Shown: one piece after another, positions 24,907 to 34,929 of the stretch
How positions within the stretch are numbered: the first letter of the stretch is position 1
How the letters are laid out: the number at the start of each line of letters is the position of its first letter
From: Cytophagales bacterium
GTDB taxonomy: Bacteria; Bacteroidota; Bacteroidia; Cytophagales; Cyclobacteriaceae
Length of the DNA stretch: 64,000 nt
NCBI GenBank assembly: GCA_017303805.1
Contig: JAFLBQ010000003.1
Coordinates: 1 to 64,000, forward strand
Direction: 5' to 3'
Notes under the pieces: generated by a model
Told to the model about the DNA's origin: nothing
The model's database searches: none
Seen by the model: only the letters and a program-made list of their open reading frames with translations
Translations under genes and position numbers: made by a program

Positions 24907-27900
24907 TCAGGTTTCGATGCCTTTGCTTTCAATGCGGTTTTTGTTGCGGTAGGCTATACGTGTAATCAACACGTACAATACGGGCACCACAAAAATGGCC
25001 AGCGAGCTGGCAGCAACCATGCCCCCGGCCACAGTCCAACCAATTGTTTTTCGGGCTTCCGCACCTGCGCCCGATGAAAAGGCCAACGGCAGCACACCTA
25101 AAATAAAAGCCAACGAAGTCATAATGATCGGCCGCAATCGTAACTGTACTGCTTCCAGCGTTGCCCTGATAATATCCATGCCTGTATCTACGCGCTCTTT
25201 GGCAAACTCTACAATCAAAATGGCATTCTTGGCTGCCAGCCCAATTAAAGTTATTAAACCGATCTGTGCATAAATGTTATTGGTAAGATTAGGCAACAAG
25301 GTAAGCGTAAGAATAGAACCAAACGCACCAATGGGTACGGCAAACAAAACCGAAAACGGAACCGACCAACTCTCGTAGAGTGCAGCAAGAAATAAAAATA
25401 CAAACACAATAGAGATGGCAAAGATCAGCCCGGTGCTGTTGCCGGCAGTTATTTCCTCGCGGCTCATGCCCGAAAAGTCGAAACTATAGCCAGCCGGTAA
25501 AACTTCTGCGGCTACACTCCGCAACGCTTCAATTGCCTGGCCACTGCTGTAACCCGGTTTGGGTGTGCCCAGAATTTCGGCCGAACGATATAAGTTGTAA
25601 TGGTTTACCAATGCCGGAGTTTCGATAATCTTAGTGGTGATGAGCGCACTCAAAGGCACCATACCACCCAAGCTGTTGCGCACGCGGTAGTTACCAATAT
25701 CGGCTACGTTTTTACGGTACAGCGTGTCCGCTTGGGTCATTACTCTGAAATTGCGTCCGTACAAATTAAAGTCGTTGATGTAGCTGCTGCCTAACAAGGT
25801 AGAGAGGGTAGCATACGCTTCTGAAATTGATACACCCAGTTTCTTCGCCTTCTCACGATCAATATCAACCTGGTAACTGGGTGTGCGGGCGGTAAAGAAA
25901 GAGTACGCTCGTCCGATTTCCGGGCGCTGATTTACCGCTTCAAGAAATTTACGCAGCACGCCTTCAAATTGGTTTATGTTATCGGTACTACTTGTTTGCT
26001 GCAACTCAAATGTAAACCCGGCCGATTGCCCCAAGCCCGGGATAGCCGGTGGCGAGGTAGCAATAATGCGCGCCTCTTTAATATCGGCAGTGCGTCTTTG
26101 AATTTCTTTAATCACCTCGGGCACGCTCTCCGTTTTTGGGTCGCGGTCATCCCAATGTTTTAAATTCACAAACACAGTGCCGGTATTCGATTTCGTAGAG
26201 AATGAAAGAATATTAAGGCCGGCCAAACCACCCACTACGCGGGTAGCTCTAATATCCATTATGCGCTTCTGCAACTCCTGCATCAACTCTATGTTGCGCG
26301 AGGTGGAAGTTCCCTCTGGCATCTCGTAGGTTACAATCACACGCTTCTCGTCTTCGGTAGGAATAAAGCCGGTGGGTTTTTTCTGAAACAACAAAAACAA
26401 GCCTACAAACAAAACCACCATCATCACCAACACATACGGGGTTTTCTTTATCCACCGGTGCACCCCACCCGTATAACGATGCGATACCCGCTCGAACCAC
26501 CGGTTAAAAGAATCGAACACCCGATCTAAGCTGTTCTTCTCTTTGTCGGCTTTTGCCGGTTTTAATAACAGCATACACAAGGCGGGCGTAAGCGAGAGCG
26601 CCACAAATGCCGATATGAGTACCGATACGGCTATGGTAATAGCAAACTGCTGGTACAATTTACCTACAATGCCTGGCACAAAACCCACTGGCACAAACAC
26701 CGCGGCCAGAATTAAGGCAATGGCAATAACCGGAGCGGTAATTTCTTTCATGGCTTTAAGCGTGGCTTCGCGGGCAGAAATCTTAAAGTGATCCATGTTA
26801 TGTTGTACAGCCTCCACCACCACAATGGCATCGTCCACCACAATACCAATTGCCAATACAAATGCGAAAAGGGTTAGTGTGTTGATGGTAAACCCAAACG
26901 GAATAAAGAAAATGAACGTGCCGATTAACGACACCGGAATAGCCAGAATGGGGATAAGGGTAGCCCGCCAGTTTTGTAAAAAGATGAAAACTACCAGCGT
27001 TACCAGCAGCAACGCTTCAACCAATGTTTTGATAACTTCTTCAATGGAAACCTGAACCACCGAAGTTGTTTCAACCGGCACCACGTAGTCCAGATCTTTT
27101 GGAAAGCTCTTTTTAATTTCTTCCAGTGCCTTGGTTACCCCGGCATTGGTTTCCAATGCGTTGGCTCCGGGGGCCAGGTACAGGAGCATGAAGGCCGCTC
27201 GTTTGCCCATAACAAATGCATTGTTATCGTAGCTGAATTTTCCCAACTCCACACGGGCAACATCTTTCAGATATATCATGTTGCCGGTGCGCGGATCGGT
27301 ACGCACTACGATATCTTCAAAATCTTCGGCCCGGTTTAGGCGGCTATTGGTTAATACATTGTATTCAAAAGCCTGCACACCCGGTTGGGGGTTTCCACCA
27401 ATCGTGCCCGGTGCAATTTGTAAATTTTGTTCAGCGAGGGCCGCACCCACTTCGGCCGGAGTCATATTCAGCGCTGCTAACTTTTCAGGGTTTAGCCAAA
27501 TACGCATGCTAAAATCATCGGAGCGGGTAACAATATCACCAACACCCTTCACGCGCAGTAAGGCGTCTTTCAAATAGATGTTGGCATAGTTACCGATAAA
27601 GGTTACATCGTGTGTTCCGTTAGGCGAGTACAAACCCAAGGCCATAAACACACTCGGGTTTCGTTTGCGCACTGTTACACCCAGCCTGCGAACAATTTCG
27701 GGCAAGGTAGGTTCTGCTACACTTACCCGGTTTTGAACATCGAGCGTAGCAATGTCGATGTTAGTTCCAATATCGAATGTAACGGTTATACTGCTTTGGC
27801 CGCTGGCTGTACTGTTGCTGCTCATGTAGGCCATGCCAGGCACACCATTTACTTGTGTTTCGATGGCGGTAGTAGTAGTTTGTTCTACTGTTTGTGCATC

Positions 27901-28059
27901 GGCACCGGTATAGATACCGTTAATGGCTACGGTAGGCGGAGTAATATCAGGATATTGCGAAATGGGCAGGTTAATCATAGCGATTAAACCCACCAATACA
28001 ATTACAATTGAAATTACAATTGCCGTAACGGGCCGCTTAATAAATACTTCAGAAATCAT
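24907..28059 (-). CDS. RND multidrug efflux transporter (HAE-1 family, AcrB-like)
   Basis: An inner-membrane proton-driven exporter of 1050 aa, the full AcrB length. The N-terminus KRPVTAIVISIVIVLVGL is the first helix; helix 4 holds the paired aspartates in GIVVDDAIVVVE needed for proton relay; the second half repeats the fold, ending in a cytoplasmic basic tail. It would work with the adaptor and TolC-type proteins encoded just upstream in the same operon, pumping drugs, detergents or bile-like compounds out of the periplasm. Confidence 0.96.
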   Translation of the reverse strand: MISEVFIKRPVTAIVISIVIVLVGLIAMINLPISQYPDITPPTVAINGIYTGADAQTVEQTTTTAIETQVNGVPGMAYMSSNSTASGQSSITVTFDIGTNIDIATLDVQNRVSVAEPTLPEIVRRLGVTVRKRNPSVFMALGLYSPNGTHDVTFIGNYANIYLKDALLRVKGVGDIVTRSDDFSMRIWLNPEKLAALNMTPAEVGAALAEQNLQIAPGTIGGNPQPGVQAFEYNVLTNSRLNRAEDFEDIVVRTDPRTGNMIYLKDVARVELGKFSYDNNAFVMGKRAAFMLLYLAPGANALETNAGVTKALEEIKKSFPKDLDYVVPVETTSVVQVSIEEVIKTLVEALLLVTLVVFIFLQNWRATLIPILAIPVSLIGTFIFFIPFGFTINTLTLFAFVLAIGIVVDDAIVVVEAVQHNMDHFKISAREATLKAMKEITAPVIAIALILAAVFVPVGFVPGIVGKLYQQFAITIAVSVLISAFVALSLTPALCMLLLKPAKADKEKNSLDRVFDSFNRWFERVSHRYTGGVHRWIKKTPYVLVMMVVLFVGLFLLFQKKPTGFIPTEDEKRVIVTYEMPEGTSTSRNIELMQELQKRIMDIRATRVVGGLAGLNILSFSTKSNTGTVFVNLKHWDDRDPKTESVPEVIKEIQRRTADIKEARIIATSPPAIPGLGQSAGFTFELQQTSSTDNINQFEGVLRKFLEAVNQRPEIGRAYSFFTARTPSYQVDIDREKAKKLGVSISEAYATLSTLLGSSYINDFNLYGRNFRVMTQADTLYRKNVADIGNYRVRNSLGGMVPLSALITTKIIETPALVNHYNLYRSAEILGTPKPGYSSGQAIEALRSVAAEVLPAGYSFDFSGMSREEITAGNSTGLIFAISIVFVFLFLAALYESWSVPFSVLFAVPIGAFGSILTLTLLPNLTNNIYAQIGLITLIGLAAKNAILIVEFAKERVDTGMDIIRATLEAVQLRLRPIIMTSLAFILGVLPLAFSSGAGAEARKTIGWTVAGGMVAASSLAIFVVPVLYVLITRIAYRNKNRIESKGIET

Positions 28060-28082
28060 CTATCAATAGCTGTTAGGTTAAC

Positions 28083-29186
28083 TTATTTCTTTTCGGTTGC
28101 TGCTTGAATACTGGATCCTTCGCGCAGATTTTGTACACCCTCCACTACCAGTTGTTCTCCGGCTTCTAAACCGGTGGCTACAATCACGTTTTTACCTAAC
28201 TGCTTGCCAAGCTTTACTCTGCGCTGGGTTACTTTGTTTTCTGGCGTAGGCACATACACAAAGAATTCACCTAACTGCTCGGTAACAGCCTTAAAGGGAA
28301 TAACCAACGAGCTGGGCGCAGTGGTTAATACCCGCAATTGGCCACTCATACCCGGCCGCAGCGCGTGTTGCGGATTCGGAAACTCCAACCGCATGCGAAT
28401 GGAACCGGTGTTGGCATCTACTGCCCGATCGATTACGGCTATCTTTCCGGCATGCGGATACACCTCGCGCCCGAGCGCCAACCGAAACGTGGAATCACTT
28501 TTATCTGCTTTGCGCGCTTGCAACTGGGCGAACCGAAAAATTTCGCGTTGATCTACTGTTATGTCGGCCGCAATGGGGTCGTCTGTTGAAATGGTATTTA
28601 ATAAAGTTTGGCCGGCCGAAACTGCGGCTCCTAACCGCACATTGGAAATCCCAATGGTGCCATCGAACGGAGCAGTAATAGTAGTGTACCGTACATTGGT
28701 TTGTACACTGCGTACCGCTGCACGCGCAGCCTCTACTTGTTTGGCAGCTGCTGCATACGCTGCTTCGGCATTATCAATTTGTTGGCGGGCAACTGCATCG
28801 CTCTTGCCTAACTCGCGGTACCGTTCCACATCCTTTTCGGCTTTTGTAAAATTGGCTTCGGCCACAGCCACATTGGCCGATGCCTGCTGATAGGCGCCCT
28901 CGTATTGTTGCTGGTCAATCGAATAAAGCTTATCGCCTTTTTTTACACGCGTACCTTCTGTAAAATGTATGGCTGTTATATATCCGTTTACTTGCGGACG
29001 CAATTCCACTTCATTCAGCGCGCGGATAATGGCGGGGTATTCATCGTAAAATTGCGCAGTAAGTTGCTGTACCCCTTGTAATGTTACCGCAACGGGTACC
29101 GGCCCCTGGGGTGCAGTTGCCTGCGGGCTGCCACACGCAGTGGCCAACAAGAGTAAACTGATTGCTAAGGTTTGTTTCATCGACAT
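28083..29186 (-). CDS. RND periplasmic adaptor (membrane fusion) lipoprotein
   Basis: I take the ATG at 29186, which lies after the tolC-type stop and gives a lipoprotein signal (LLLLATAC, Cys at residue 18); a longer frame would overlap the preceding gene. The 367-aa product has the lipoyl-like halves (LRPQVNGYITAIHFTEGTRVKKGDKL), an Ala/Glu/Arg-rich coiled-coil hairpin (residues ~100-170) and the beta-barrel segment ITVDQREIFRF. It links the RND pump to the TolC channel. Second to last gene of the efflux operon. Confidence 0.95.
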   Translation of the reverse strand: MSMKQTLAISLLLLATACGSPQATAPQGPVPVAVTLQGVQQLTAQFYDEYPAIIRALNEVELRPQVNGYITAIHFTEGTRVKKGDKLYSIDQQQYEGAYQQASANVAVAEANFTKAEKDVERYRELGKSDAVARQQIDNAEAAYAAAAKQVEAARAAVRSVQTNVRYTTITAPFDGTIGISNVRLGAAVSAGQTLLNTISTDDPIAADITVDQREIFRFAQLQARKADKSDSTFRLALGREVYPHAGKIAVIDRAVDANTGSIRMRLEFPNPQHALRPGMSGQLRVLTTAPSSLVIPFKAVTEQLGEFFVYVPTPENKVTQRRVKLGKQLGKNVIVATGLEAGEQLVVEGVQNLREGSSIQAATEKK

Positions 29187-29208
29187 AGTATTCTGAAAAG
29201 TAGGTTGA

Positions 29209-30528
29209 TTAAATAGTAATTTGACCGAGTACACGTTGAACATCCAGCTTGCTGGCCAGCACCTGGTACAACGCATTGAAGTAACTGATGCGGGCTGAAC
29301 GCAGATCGGTTTCGGCAATGGTTACATCCAGGTAGGCACGCACTCCGTTTCTATATTGTAATTGAATTACATCGTACACTTCACGGGCCAGCTCCACATT
29401 TTCTTTTAAGGCTTGGTAGGTGATAAGGTTACTTTTATAAGCAGCCAGCGCCCGGCTATATTGTGTAGATAGATTGTTTTGCAGATTTAACAGATCCCAA
29501 TCCAGGCGTTTTAAACCCAATGCTTGTTCCTGTATTTTCAGGTTTCGTTTGTTTCCCTGAAAGAGCGGCACCGACAGCGTAATGCCCGCATAGGAGTTGG
29601 GAATGCGCTTGTCGTACAATTGGTTAAAGTTGTTATTGAGAAAATTAAAGATGTACGAGCCGAACAAATTAGCCGAAGGCAAATACGCCCACTTGCTATA
29701 CGCTACATTAGCGTGCTGCAATTCCTTTTGAGTAAATAAAATCCGGTAATCAATCTGTTGCGCATACTCGAGTTGCTGCAGAGTATCCAGCACAATTTCG
29801 TTTTCCATTTGAAGGGTGTCGTACAAAATTTCAAGGTGGGCCGATGCCGGGTAACCCATAACCGTTTTCAAATACGATTGCTTATACTTCAAAGCCTCCT
29901 GGTTTGCCTTTAGCGTGGCTTCGCTGTTGCGGAGTAAGATGGTGGCGCGCTTATAATCTGTTTTATCGGCAATACCGGTAGTGTAGCGGCTGCGTGCGTC
30001 CTGCAAACTTCGTTGCAAGCGCACCAGGTCTTCCTCACCAATTTTTATCTGCTGCATGGTAGCCAACACATCATAAAACGCTTTCGATACGGTAACCACT
30101 ACATCCATCTTTGTGCGGGTGGTTACCTGGCCGGCTTGCACTTTTACCTGCGAAGCAGTTTTGCCAGCCAACAGCACATCGCGATTAAAAATTGCCTGCG
30201 TGGCGTTGAGTTGCGTAGCTGACGTATTATTTACACCAAAGCGCACCTCGTTGCCACCAATAATATTTACCGGCAAATCGAAATTGCGCTGATAGTTGTA
30301 AACAAAATTTACCTGCGGGTACCAATCGGCCAACTTGCCTTTTATGGCCCGACTTGTTATCTCCTCATCTAACAAAGCCTGGTTGATGGCCGGTTGATGC
30401 TTTAGCGCATAGTCCACAATAGTTTGAAGTGTAGCGCTTTGTAAAAGACTATCTGGTTTTGCCTGCGCCTGTATCCCGAAAGGAAGCGCACAAAAAAGAA
30501 CTAAAATTGATTTTTGTAATAAATGCAT
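29209..30528 (-). CDS. TolC-family outer-membrane efflux protein
   Basis: A 439-aa precursor with a signal peptide ending GIQAQA. Two similar halves carry long helices and the family's repeated pattern (SLLQSATLQTIVDYALKHQPAINQA; later REVYDVIQLQYRNGVRAYLDV-type C-terminal half). It forms the outer-membrane and periplasmic tunnel of the tripartite efflux system. It lies 21 bp after the TetR gene and 22 bp before the adaptor start, so all four genes form one unit. Confidence 0.94.
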   Translation of the reverse strand: MHLLQKSILVLFCALPFGIQAQAKPDSLLQSATLQTIVDYALKHQPAINQALLDEEITSRAIKGKLADWYPQVNFVYNYQRNFDLPVNIIGGNEVRFGVNNTSATQLNATQAIFNRDVLLAGKTASQVKVQAGQVTTRTKMDVVVTVSKAFYDVLATMQQIKIGEEDLVRLQRSLQDARSRYTTGIADKTDYKRATILLRNSEATLKANQEALKYKQSYLKTVMGYPASAHLEILYDTLQMENEIVLDTLQQLEYAQQIDYRILFTQKELQHANVAYSKWAYLPSANLFGSYIFNFLNNNFNQLYDKRIPNSYAGITLSVPLFQGNKRNLKIQEQALGLKRLDWDLLNLQNNLSTQYSRALAAYKSNLITYQALKENVELAREVYDVIQLQYRNGVRAYLDVTIAETDLRSARISYFNALYQVLASKLDVQRVLGQITI

Positions 30529-30549
30529 ACGTAAGTGAATGTTGGCTTT

Positions 30550-31152
30550 TTAATGTGGGTTAGTAAACAATGTTTTTAAGATTACTTCTTTGCGTTCTAA
30601 TAAAAATTGGTGGTAGGTGCTATCGCTCATGCCGTGCACATTGCGAATTACATTCTTGGCCAGCAACGGGTAGTTACACATCGATACGAGGTTTACCATA
30701 AAGTGCTCGGCCGAGATGGGTGGCAGCGCACCCTTCCTGATCTCCGCTTCCAGTTGGTCTTTGATTAACTCGCTCGATCGCAGCTTATCTTTAAAGCAAA
30801 ACAAGTTTACCTTTTCGGGGTTGCGGGCTGTTTCGGTAATAATAAAATTCTCCAGGTAAGGATATTGCAGTCCCTGCTCCAGGGCATCTTCAATGTAGTT
30901 TGCAATTTTTTGCCGAAACGGAACCTCGGCCAGTAAAATGGCGCGCTTGCGGTTTTTCTTTGCTGTTACAATTTCTTCCAGCAATAGGTCCATCAAATGT
31001 TCGCGCGACCGGAAATAGTAGTGAATCAGGGCCCGATTCACTCCGGCTTCGTCTGCAATCTCCTGCGTAGTAGCATTTAACACTCCTTTTTGAAAAAACA
31101 GGATTTTCGCTTTTTCTTTAATTACTACCTCTGTTTGGGCTTCGGCAATCAC
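30550..31152 (-). CDS. TetR-family repressor of the efflux operon
   Basis: A 200-aa regulator starting with GTG. The N-terminal helix-turn-helix is clear (ATTQEIADEAGVNRALIHYYF, residues ~27-47); the rest is the helical ligand and dimerisation domain. It is the first gene of the operon, an arrangement that usually means self-repression relieved by a pump substrate. A perfect 9-bp inverted repeat (31167-31186) lies just upstream and is its likely operator. An ATG 10 bases further upstream is out of frame, which supports the GTG start. Confidence 0.9.
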   Translation of the reverse strand: MIAEAQTEVVIKEKAKILFFQKGVLNATTQEIADEAGVNRALIHYYFRSREHLMDLLLEEIVTAKKNRKRAILLAEVPFRQKIANYIEDALEQGLQYPYLENFIITETARNPEKVNLFCFKDKLRSSELIKDQLEAEIRKGALPPISAEHFMVNLVSMCNYPLLAKNVIRNVHGMSDSTYHQFLLERKEVILKTLFTNPH

Positions 31153-31166
31153 GGCTTATCATTTCT

Positions 31167-31186
31167 GTTTAACAAAATTGTTAAAC
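31167..31186. promoter_or_regulatory. Candidate TetR operator
   Basis: GTTTAACAA-AA-TTGTTAAAC is a perfect 9-bp inverted repeat with a 2-nt spacer, 15 nt before the TetR gene's GTG. Position and symmetry suit a TetR dimer. Confidence 0.6.
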
Positions 31187-31329
31187 CGTAAATGCCCTCA
31201 TTTTAGTTTCGGATGGGCTAAAAAAACGCAGCTATTTCATTTAAGCGGCAAGCGAAACCGGTTGCGCTAAGCCAAGAATTGCTGCCGCGCTGCCTCGAAA
31301 AGGCAGGAATCAAATTTTAGATTAACCTA

Positions 31330-31348
31330 AATATTTTTTTAAAATATT
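31330..31348. promoter_or_regulatory. Candidate operator upstream of the TonB-dependent receptor
   Basis: AATATTTT (31330-31337) and AAAATATT (31341-31348) form an 8-bp perfect inverted repeat, 10 bp before the -7 box, where a repressor could block the -33 region. A/T-rich sequence makes chance more likely. Confidence 0.35.
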
Positions 31349-31357
31349 CTAATTAAA

Positions 31358-31365
31358 TATATTTG
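31358..31365 (+). promoter_or_regulatory. -7 box of the TonB-dependent receptor gene
   Basis: TATATTTG matches TAnnTTTG exactly, 11 nt before the ATG at 31377, which predicts a very short leader. Confidence 0.5.
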
Positions 31366-31376
31366 CCTGTCTAAAA

Positions 31377-33629
31377 ATGAAACCCGCCAAGCTCTTTCTC
31401 CTGTTAGTAATATCGGTGGCCGGATATGCGCAAACCAGCCCGGTTAAAGGAATTGTTACCCACAAAGGCGAGCCCGTGCCGTTTGCCAACGTAGTGGTAG
31501 AAGGCACCAGCACAGGCACCAGCACCCGTGAAGACGGAACATTTACTATTGCGCTGCCGCCCGGCAAAAACACACTCGTTATCTCAGCCATTGGTTTCAA
31601 AACGCTGTCGAAGACAATCACCACCAGCACTGCCTTGCACCTGGAACTTACCGAAGCGGTGGGCAACCTGGACGCTGTGGTAGTAACCGGTACTATGAAA
31701 GAAGTTACCAAAATGAATTCGCCCATACCGGTAGAAGTATATGCGCCTTCGTTCTTTCTCAAAAACCCAACGCCCAATATTTTCGAAGCGCTCTCGGTGG
31801 TGAACGGGGTGCAGCCACAAATTAATTGCAATGTGTGCAACACGGGCGACATTCATATTAACGGATTGGAAGGTCCTTACACTATGATATTAATAGATGG
31901 CATGCCCATCGTAAGCAGTCTGGCTACGGTGTACGGATTATCGGGCATTCCCAACAGTTTGGTAAAGCGAATGGAGATTGTGAAGGGCCCCGCCTCCACG
32001 CTGTACGGATCGGAGGCAGTGGGCGGGGTAATCAACATTATTACCAAAGAACCAGGCGCGGTGCCCACACTAAGAGTGGATGCCTTCGGTACTTCGGTGG
32101 GCGAATACAACCTGGATGTGGCCGCTGGACTGAACACAAAGAACGCATCGACTCTATTGGGAATAAACTATTTTACTTACAACCAGAAACGCGATATCAA
32201 CCACGATAATTTTACAGATGTAACCTTGCAAAACAGAATCTCCGTTTTCAATAAATGGAGTTTCAATCGGCCGTCCGGAAAAAATTTTTCGATGGCGGCC
32301 CGGTATGTACATGAAAACCGCTGGGGTGGCGAATTACAATGGACACCCGCTTTCCGCGGAAGCGATGAAGTTTATGGTGAATCTATTTATACCAACCGGG
32401 CGGAACTGCTTGGCAACTACCAACTCAATACCTCCACTCCTGTTTACATCGATTACTCGTACAACTATCATTTACAAGACTCATATTATGGACTTGTAAA
32501 ATACGATGCCAAACAACAAGTGGCCTTTGCACAACTTCGACTTACTAAAAAACTGGGCCAGCACGAATTATTAGCCGGCATACCGTTACGCTATATTTAT
32601 TATGACGATAATACGCCCGGAACCTCAAGCGCCACTTCTGGTAATGCGCCCGACATCATGTTTTTGCCCGGAGTTTTTGTGCAAGATGAAGTAGCCGTAA
32701 CCCAAACCTTTACCACGTTGGCCGGAATGCGTTACGACAGGCACAATGTGCACGGCAATATTTTTACTCCGCGGTTAAGTTTTAAGTATGCCCCAAACAT
32801 CAACAACACATTACGATTAACCGGTGGCAGCGGCTACCGTGTGGTAAATCTGTTTACGGAAGATCATGCTGCACTTACCGGCTCGCGCGAAGTACAAATT
32901 CGTAACAACCTGAAGCCGGAGCAATCGTGGAACGCAAACCTGAATTATGCACACAACTTTATAATGAAAGATGGCTTCATCAACTTTGATGCAAGTTTGT
33001 TCTACACCTACTTTACCAATAAAATTGTGGCCGATTTTATTACCGATCCAACCAAAATCATTTACGATAATTTAGATGGCCATGCTATTTCGCGCGGGAT
33101 TACGGTGAATGCCGATGCATCGTTTGCCAACAGTTTAAAAATTATTTGCGGAGCCACATGGATGGAAGTGTTTCAGATCAAAGCAGACGAAACGGGGGCT
33201 GCAAAAATTCCTCAACTACATGCGCCCCGCTTCTCAGGCACCCTTACCGTTAGTTACACCGTGCCTAAGCCCGAGCTTACCATCGATTTAACCGGCCGCA
33301 TAACCGGCCCCATGCACTTGCCGGTTGTAGAAAATGATTTTCGGCCGGCACGCTCACCTGCTTTTGCGTTGCTTAATCTACAGGTAACCCGGTCGCTCGG
33401 CACTTTGGAAGTATATGCCGGAGTTAAAAACCTGCTCAACTTTATTCCAAAAAATCCACTGCTGCACCCCGATGATCCGTTTAACCGACCGGGTGGAAAA
33501 TACTTTGATACAAACGGAAACGCCCGGCCTGATACCAACCCCTATGGTTATACCTTCGATACTGCTTACAACTATGCACAAATGCAAGGTGCCAAAATGC
33601 AGTTGGGCTTGCGCTGGACGGTGAATTAA
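31377..33629 (+). CDS. TonB-dependent outer-membrane receptor
   Basis: A 750-aa receptor: signal peptide (LFLLLVISVAGYAQ), a carboxypeptidase-regulatory-like beta-sandwich (GIVTHKGEPVPFANV through GFKTLSK, residues ~22-95), a plug (residues ~105-220 with the family's IDGMP and VKGPASTLYGSEAVGGVINI motifs) and a 22-strand-type barrel. A paired C-x2-C just before IHINGLEGPY is an interesting local feature. It imports a ligand such as a siderophore, heme, metal complex or vitamin using TonB energy. No SusD partner follows, so a glycan substrate is less likely. Confidence 0.93.
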   Translation: MKPAKLFLLLVISVAGYAQTSPVKGIVTHKGEPVPFANVVVEGTSTGTSTREDGTFTIALPPGKNTLVISAIGFKTLSKTITTSTALHLELTEAVGNLDAVVVTGTMKEVTKMNSPIPVEVYAPSFFLKNPTPNIFEALSVVNGVQPQINCNVCNTGDIHINGLEGPYTMILIDGMPIVSSLATVYGLSGIPNSLVKRMEIVKGPASTLYGSEAVGGVINIITKEPGAVPTLRVDAFGTSVGEYNLDVAAGLNTKNASTLLGINYFTYNQKRDINHDNFTDVTLQNRISVFNKWSFNRPSGKNFSMAARYVHENRWGGELQWTPAFRGSDEVYGESIYTNRAELLGNYQLNTSTPVYIDYSYNYHLQDSYYGLVKYDAKQQVAFAQLRLTKKLGQHELLAGIPLRYIYYDDNTPGTSSATSGNAPDIMFLPGVFVQDEVAVTQTFTTLAGMRYDRHNVHGNIFTPRLSFKYAPNINNTLRLTGGSGYRVVNLFTEDHAALTGSREVQIRNNLKPEQSWNANLNYAHNFIMKDGFINFDASLFYTYFTNKIVADFITDPTKIIYDNLDGHAISRGITVNADASFANSLKIICGATWMEVFQIKADETGAAKIPQLHAPRFSGTLTVSYTVPKPELTIDLTGRITGPMHLPVVENDFRPARSPAFALLNLQVTRSLGTLEVYAGVKNLLNFIPKNPLLHPDDPFNRPGGKYFDTNGNARPDTNPYGYTFDTAYNYAQMQGAKMQLGLRWTVN

Positions 33630-33723
33630 CGACCCCTACCGGTATGTGAATTCTTCTTACCTTTTGGATAGAATAAAGTACACCTGCAACCGTTTTTTCA
33701 AAAACACACTGGTACGCTTCACT

Positions 33724-34875
33724 ATGAAAAAATACTTCCCCCTATTCCTGTTTCTTTCCTCAGCAGCCTGGGCTCAAAACTTTGACGTACTCCTTACCAA
33801 AAAACCAATCGATTGCTCGGACGTGAGTTACAACAGTGCACTCTACTTTGTAAAGTACCTGAACGAAAACAAAATTGATTCGGCCCGGGTGTTGCTAACG
33901 TATTGGCGAACCAAGTGTGGCATGCGCGAACCGGTTTTCAGAGCCACTTTCCTGCTGGCATTAAAAACTCAAACCTTTAGCGATACACTGGTTACTGATA
34001 ATATTCTCAACTACATTTTTAAATATAGAAACAGGCTTGAGTATGCCAACACCGACTACTCTTCCTACGACAACTACAAACAGTATTTTGACTACGTACC
34101 TCCAGGCCAGGAATTTGATAAGTTTATCAGCCAGTTAGCAGCCGACCTGAAGATGATGTACCCCGCCCATTCTATGGAATACCTGCTGGGGGAATTTTAT
34201 GGCGATAACCCCGAGGTGCTATTTTCAAAAATCCAAACCGACACCTACAGCACTTCGCCCCTCACTATAGAATACAACAAGGCCATCGATAAATTTATTA
34301 ACATGGCCGAAGGGCACATGGCGTGGATAATGGGTGCGTGGATTCCAACCGGAGCCATTAAAACATTGGGAACACACCCGGAGCTCGGCTTTCAAATGGG
34401 AGCCAAACATAAAAAGATGAATTATGATTTAACACTCAGCTTTAAGTTTGTGAACTCACCCACAACCTACATGGCACGCAGAAACGGAGCGTGGGAGCCA
34501 ACCAAGCAATTTTTTGGCGGCTACATAGGTTTTGATGTGGGCCGCGACCTTTATGCACGCCACGGAAATGAATTGCAACTGCTGGGCGGATTTGGCTTTG
34601 ATGGTTTTGATGCCCTTAAAGAAGACAAAGACAACAATTTGAAATCGGCTTCGGTGGGTTCGTACAATTTTAATTTTGGATTAGGGTATCGATATTATGT
34701 AACCAATACTTTTTACCTGGGCTTGCGCGCTAAATATAACCTGGTGGATTATACACTTAACAAGGTTATAGACTTTACGGGTAATCCAATAAGTCTCCAG
34801 TTTATAATCGGTGGCGTTAACAATGTATTCCGCAACAGTTATTTGGAGCAACTAAAATACCGGTACAGAAAATGA
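33724..34875 (+). CDS. Secreted protein with probable C-terminal beta-barrel, 383 aa
   Basis: I take the ATG at 33724, giving a signal peptide (KKYFPLFLFLSSAAWAQ); the longer upstream frame has no such feature. The N-terminal half (to ~residue 190) is helical and unfamiliar. The C-terminal half shows strand-turn patterns (TLSFKFVNSPTTY, GYIGFDVGRDL, GLGYRYYVTNTFYLGLRAKY) ending with hydrophobic strands, as in outer-membrane proteins. It follows the receptor by about 94 bp and may be co-expressed. Function unknown. Confidence 0.7.
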   Translation: MKKYFPLFLFLSSAAWAQNFDVLLTKKPIDCSDVSYNSALYFVKYLNENKIDSARVLLTYWRTKCGMREPVFRATFLLALKTQTFSDTLVTDNILNYIFKYRNRLEYANTDYSSYDNYKQYFDYVPPGQEFDKFISQLAADLKMMYPAHSMEYLLGEFYGDNPEVLFSKIQTDTYSTSPLTIEYNKAIDKFINMAEGHMAWIMGAWIPTGAIKTLGTHPELGFQMGAKHKKMNYDLTLSFKFVNSPTTYMARRNGAWEPTKQFFGGYIGFDVGRDLYARHGNELQLLGGFGFDGFDALKEDKDNNLKSASVGSYNFNFGLGYRYYVTNTFYLGLRAKYNLVDYTLNKVIDFTGNPISLQFIIGGVNNVFRNSYLEQLKYRYRK

Positions 34876-34929
34876 GTTTGGAGCTACTGTTGGTTTTGCT
34901 AAGGGTGTGGCTGCGAGTTGTTGAAAAAT

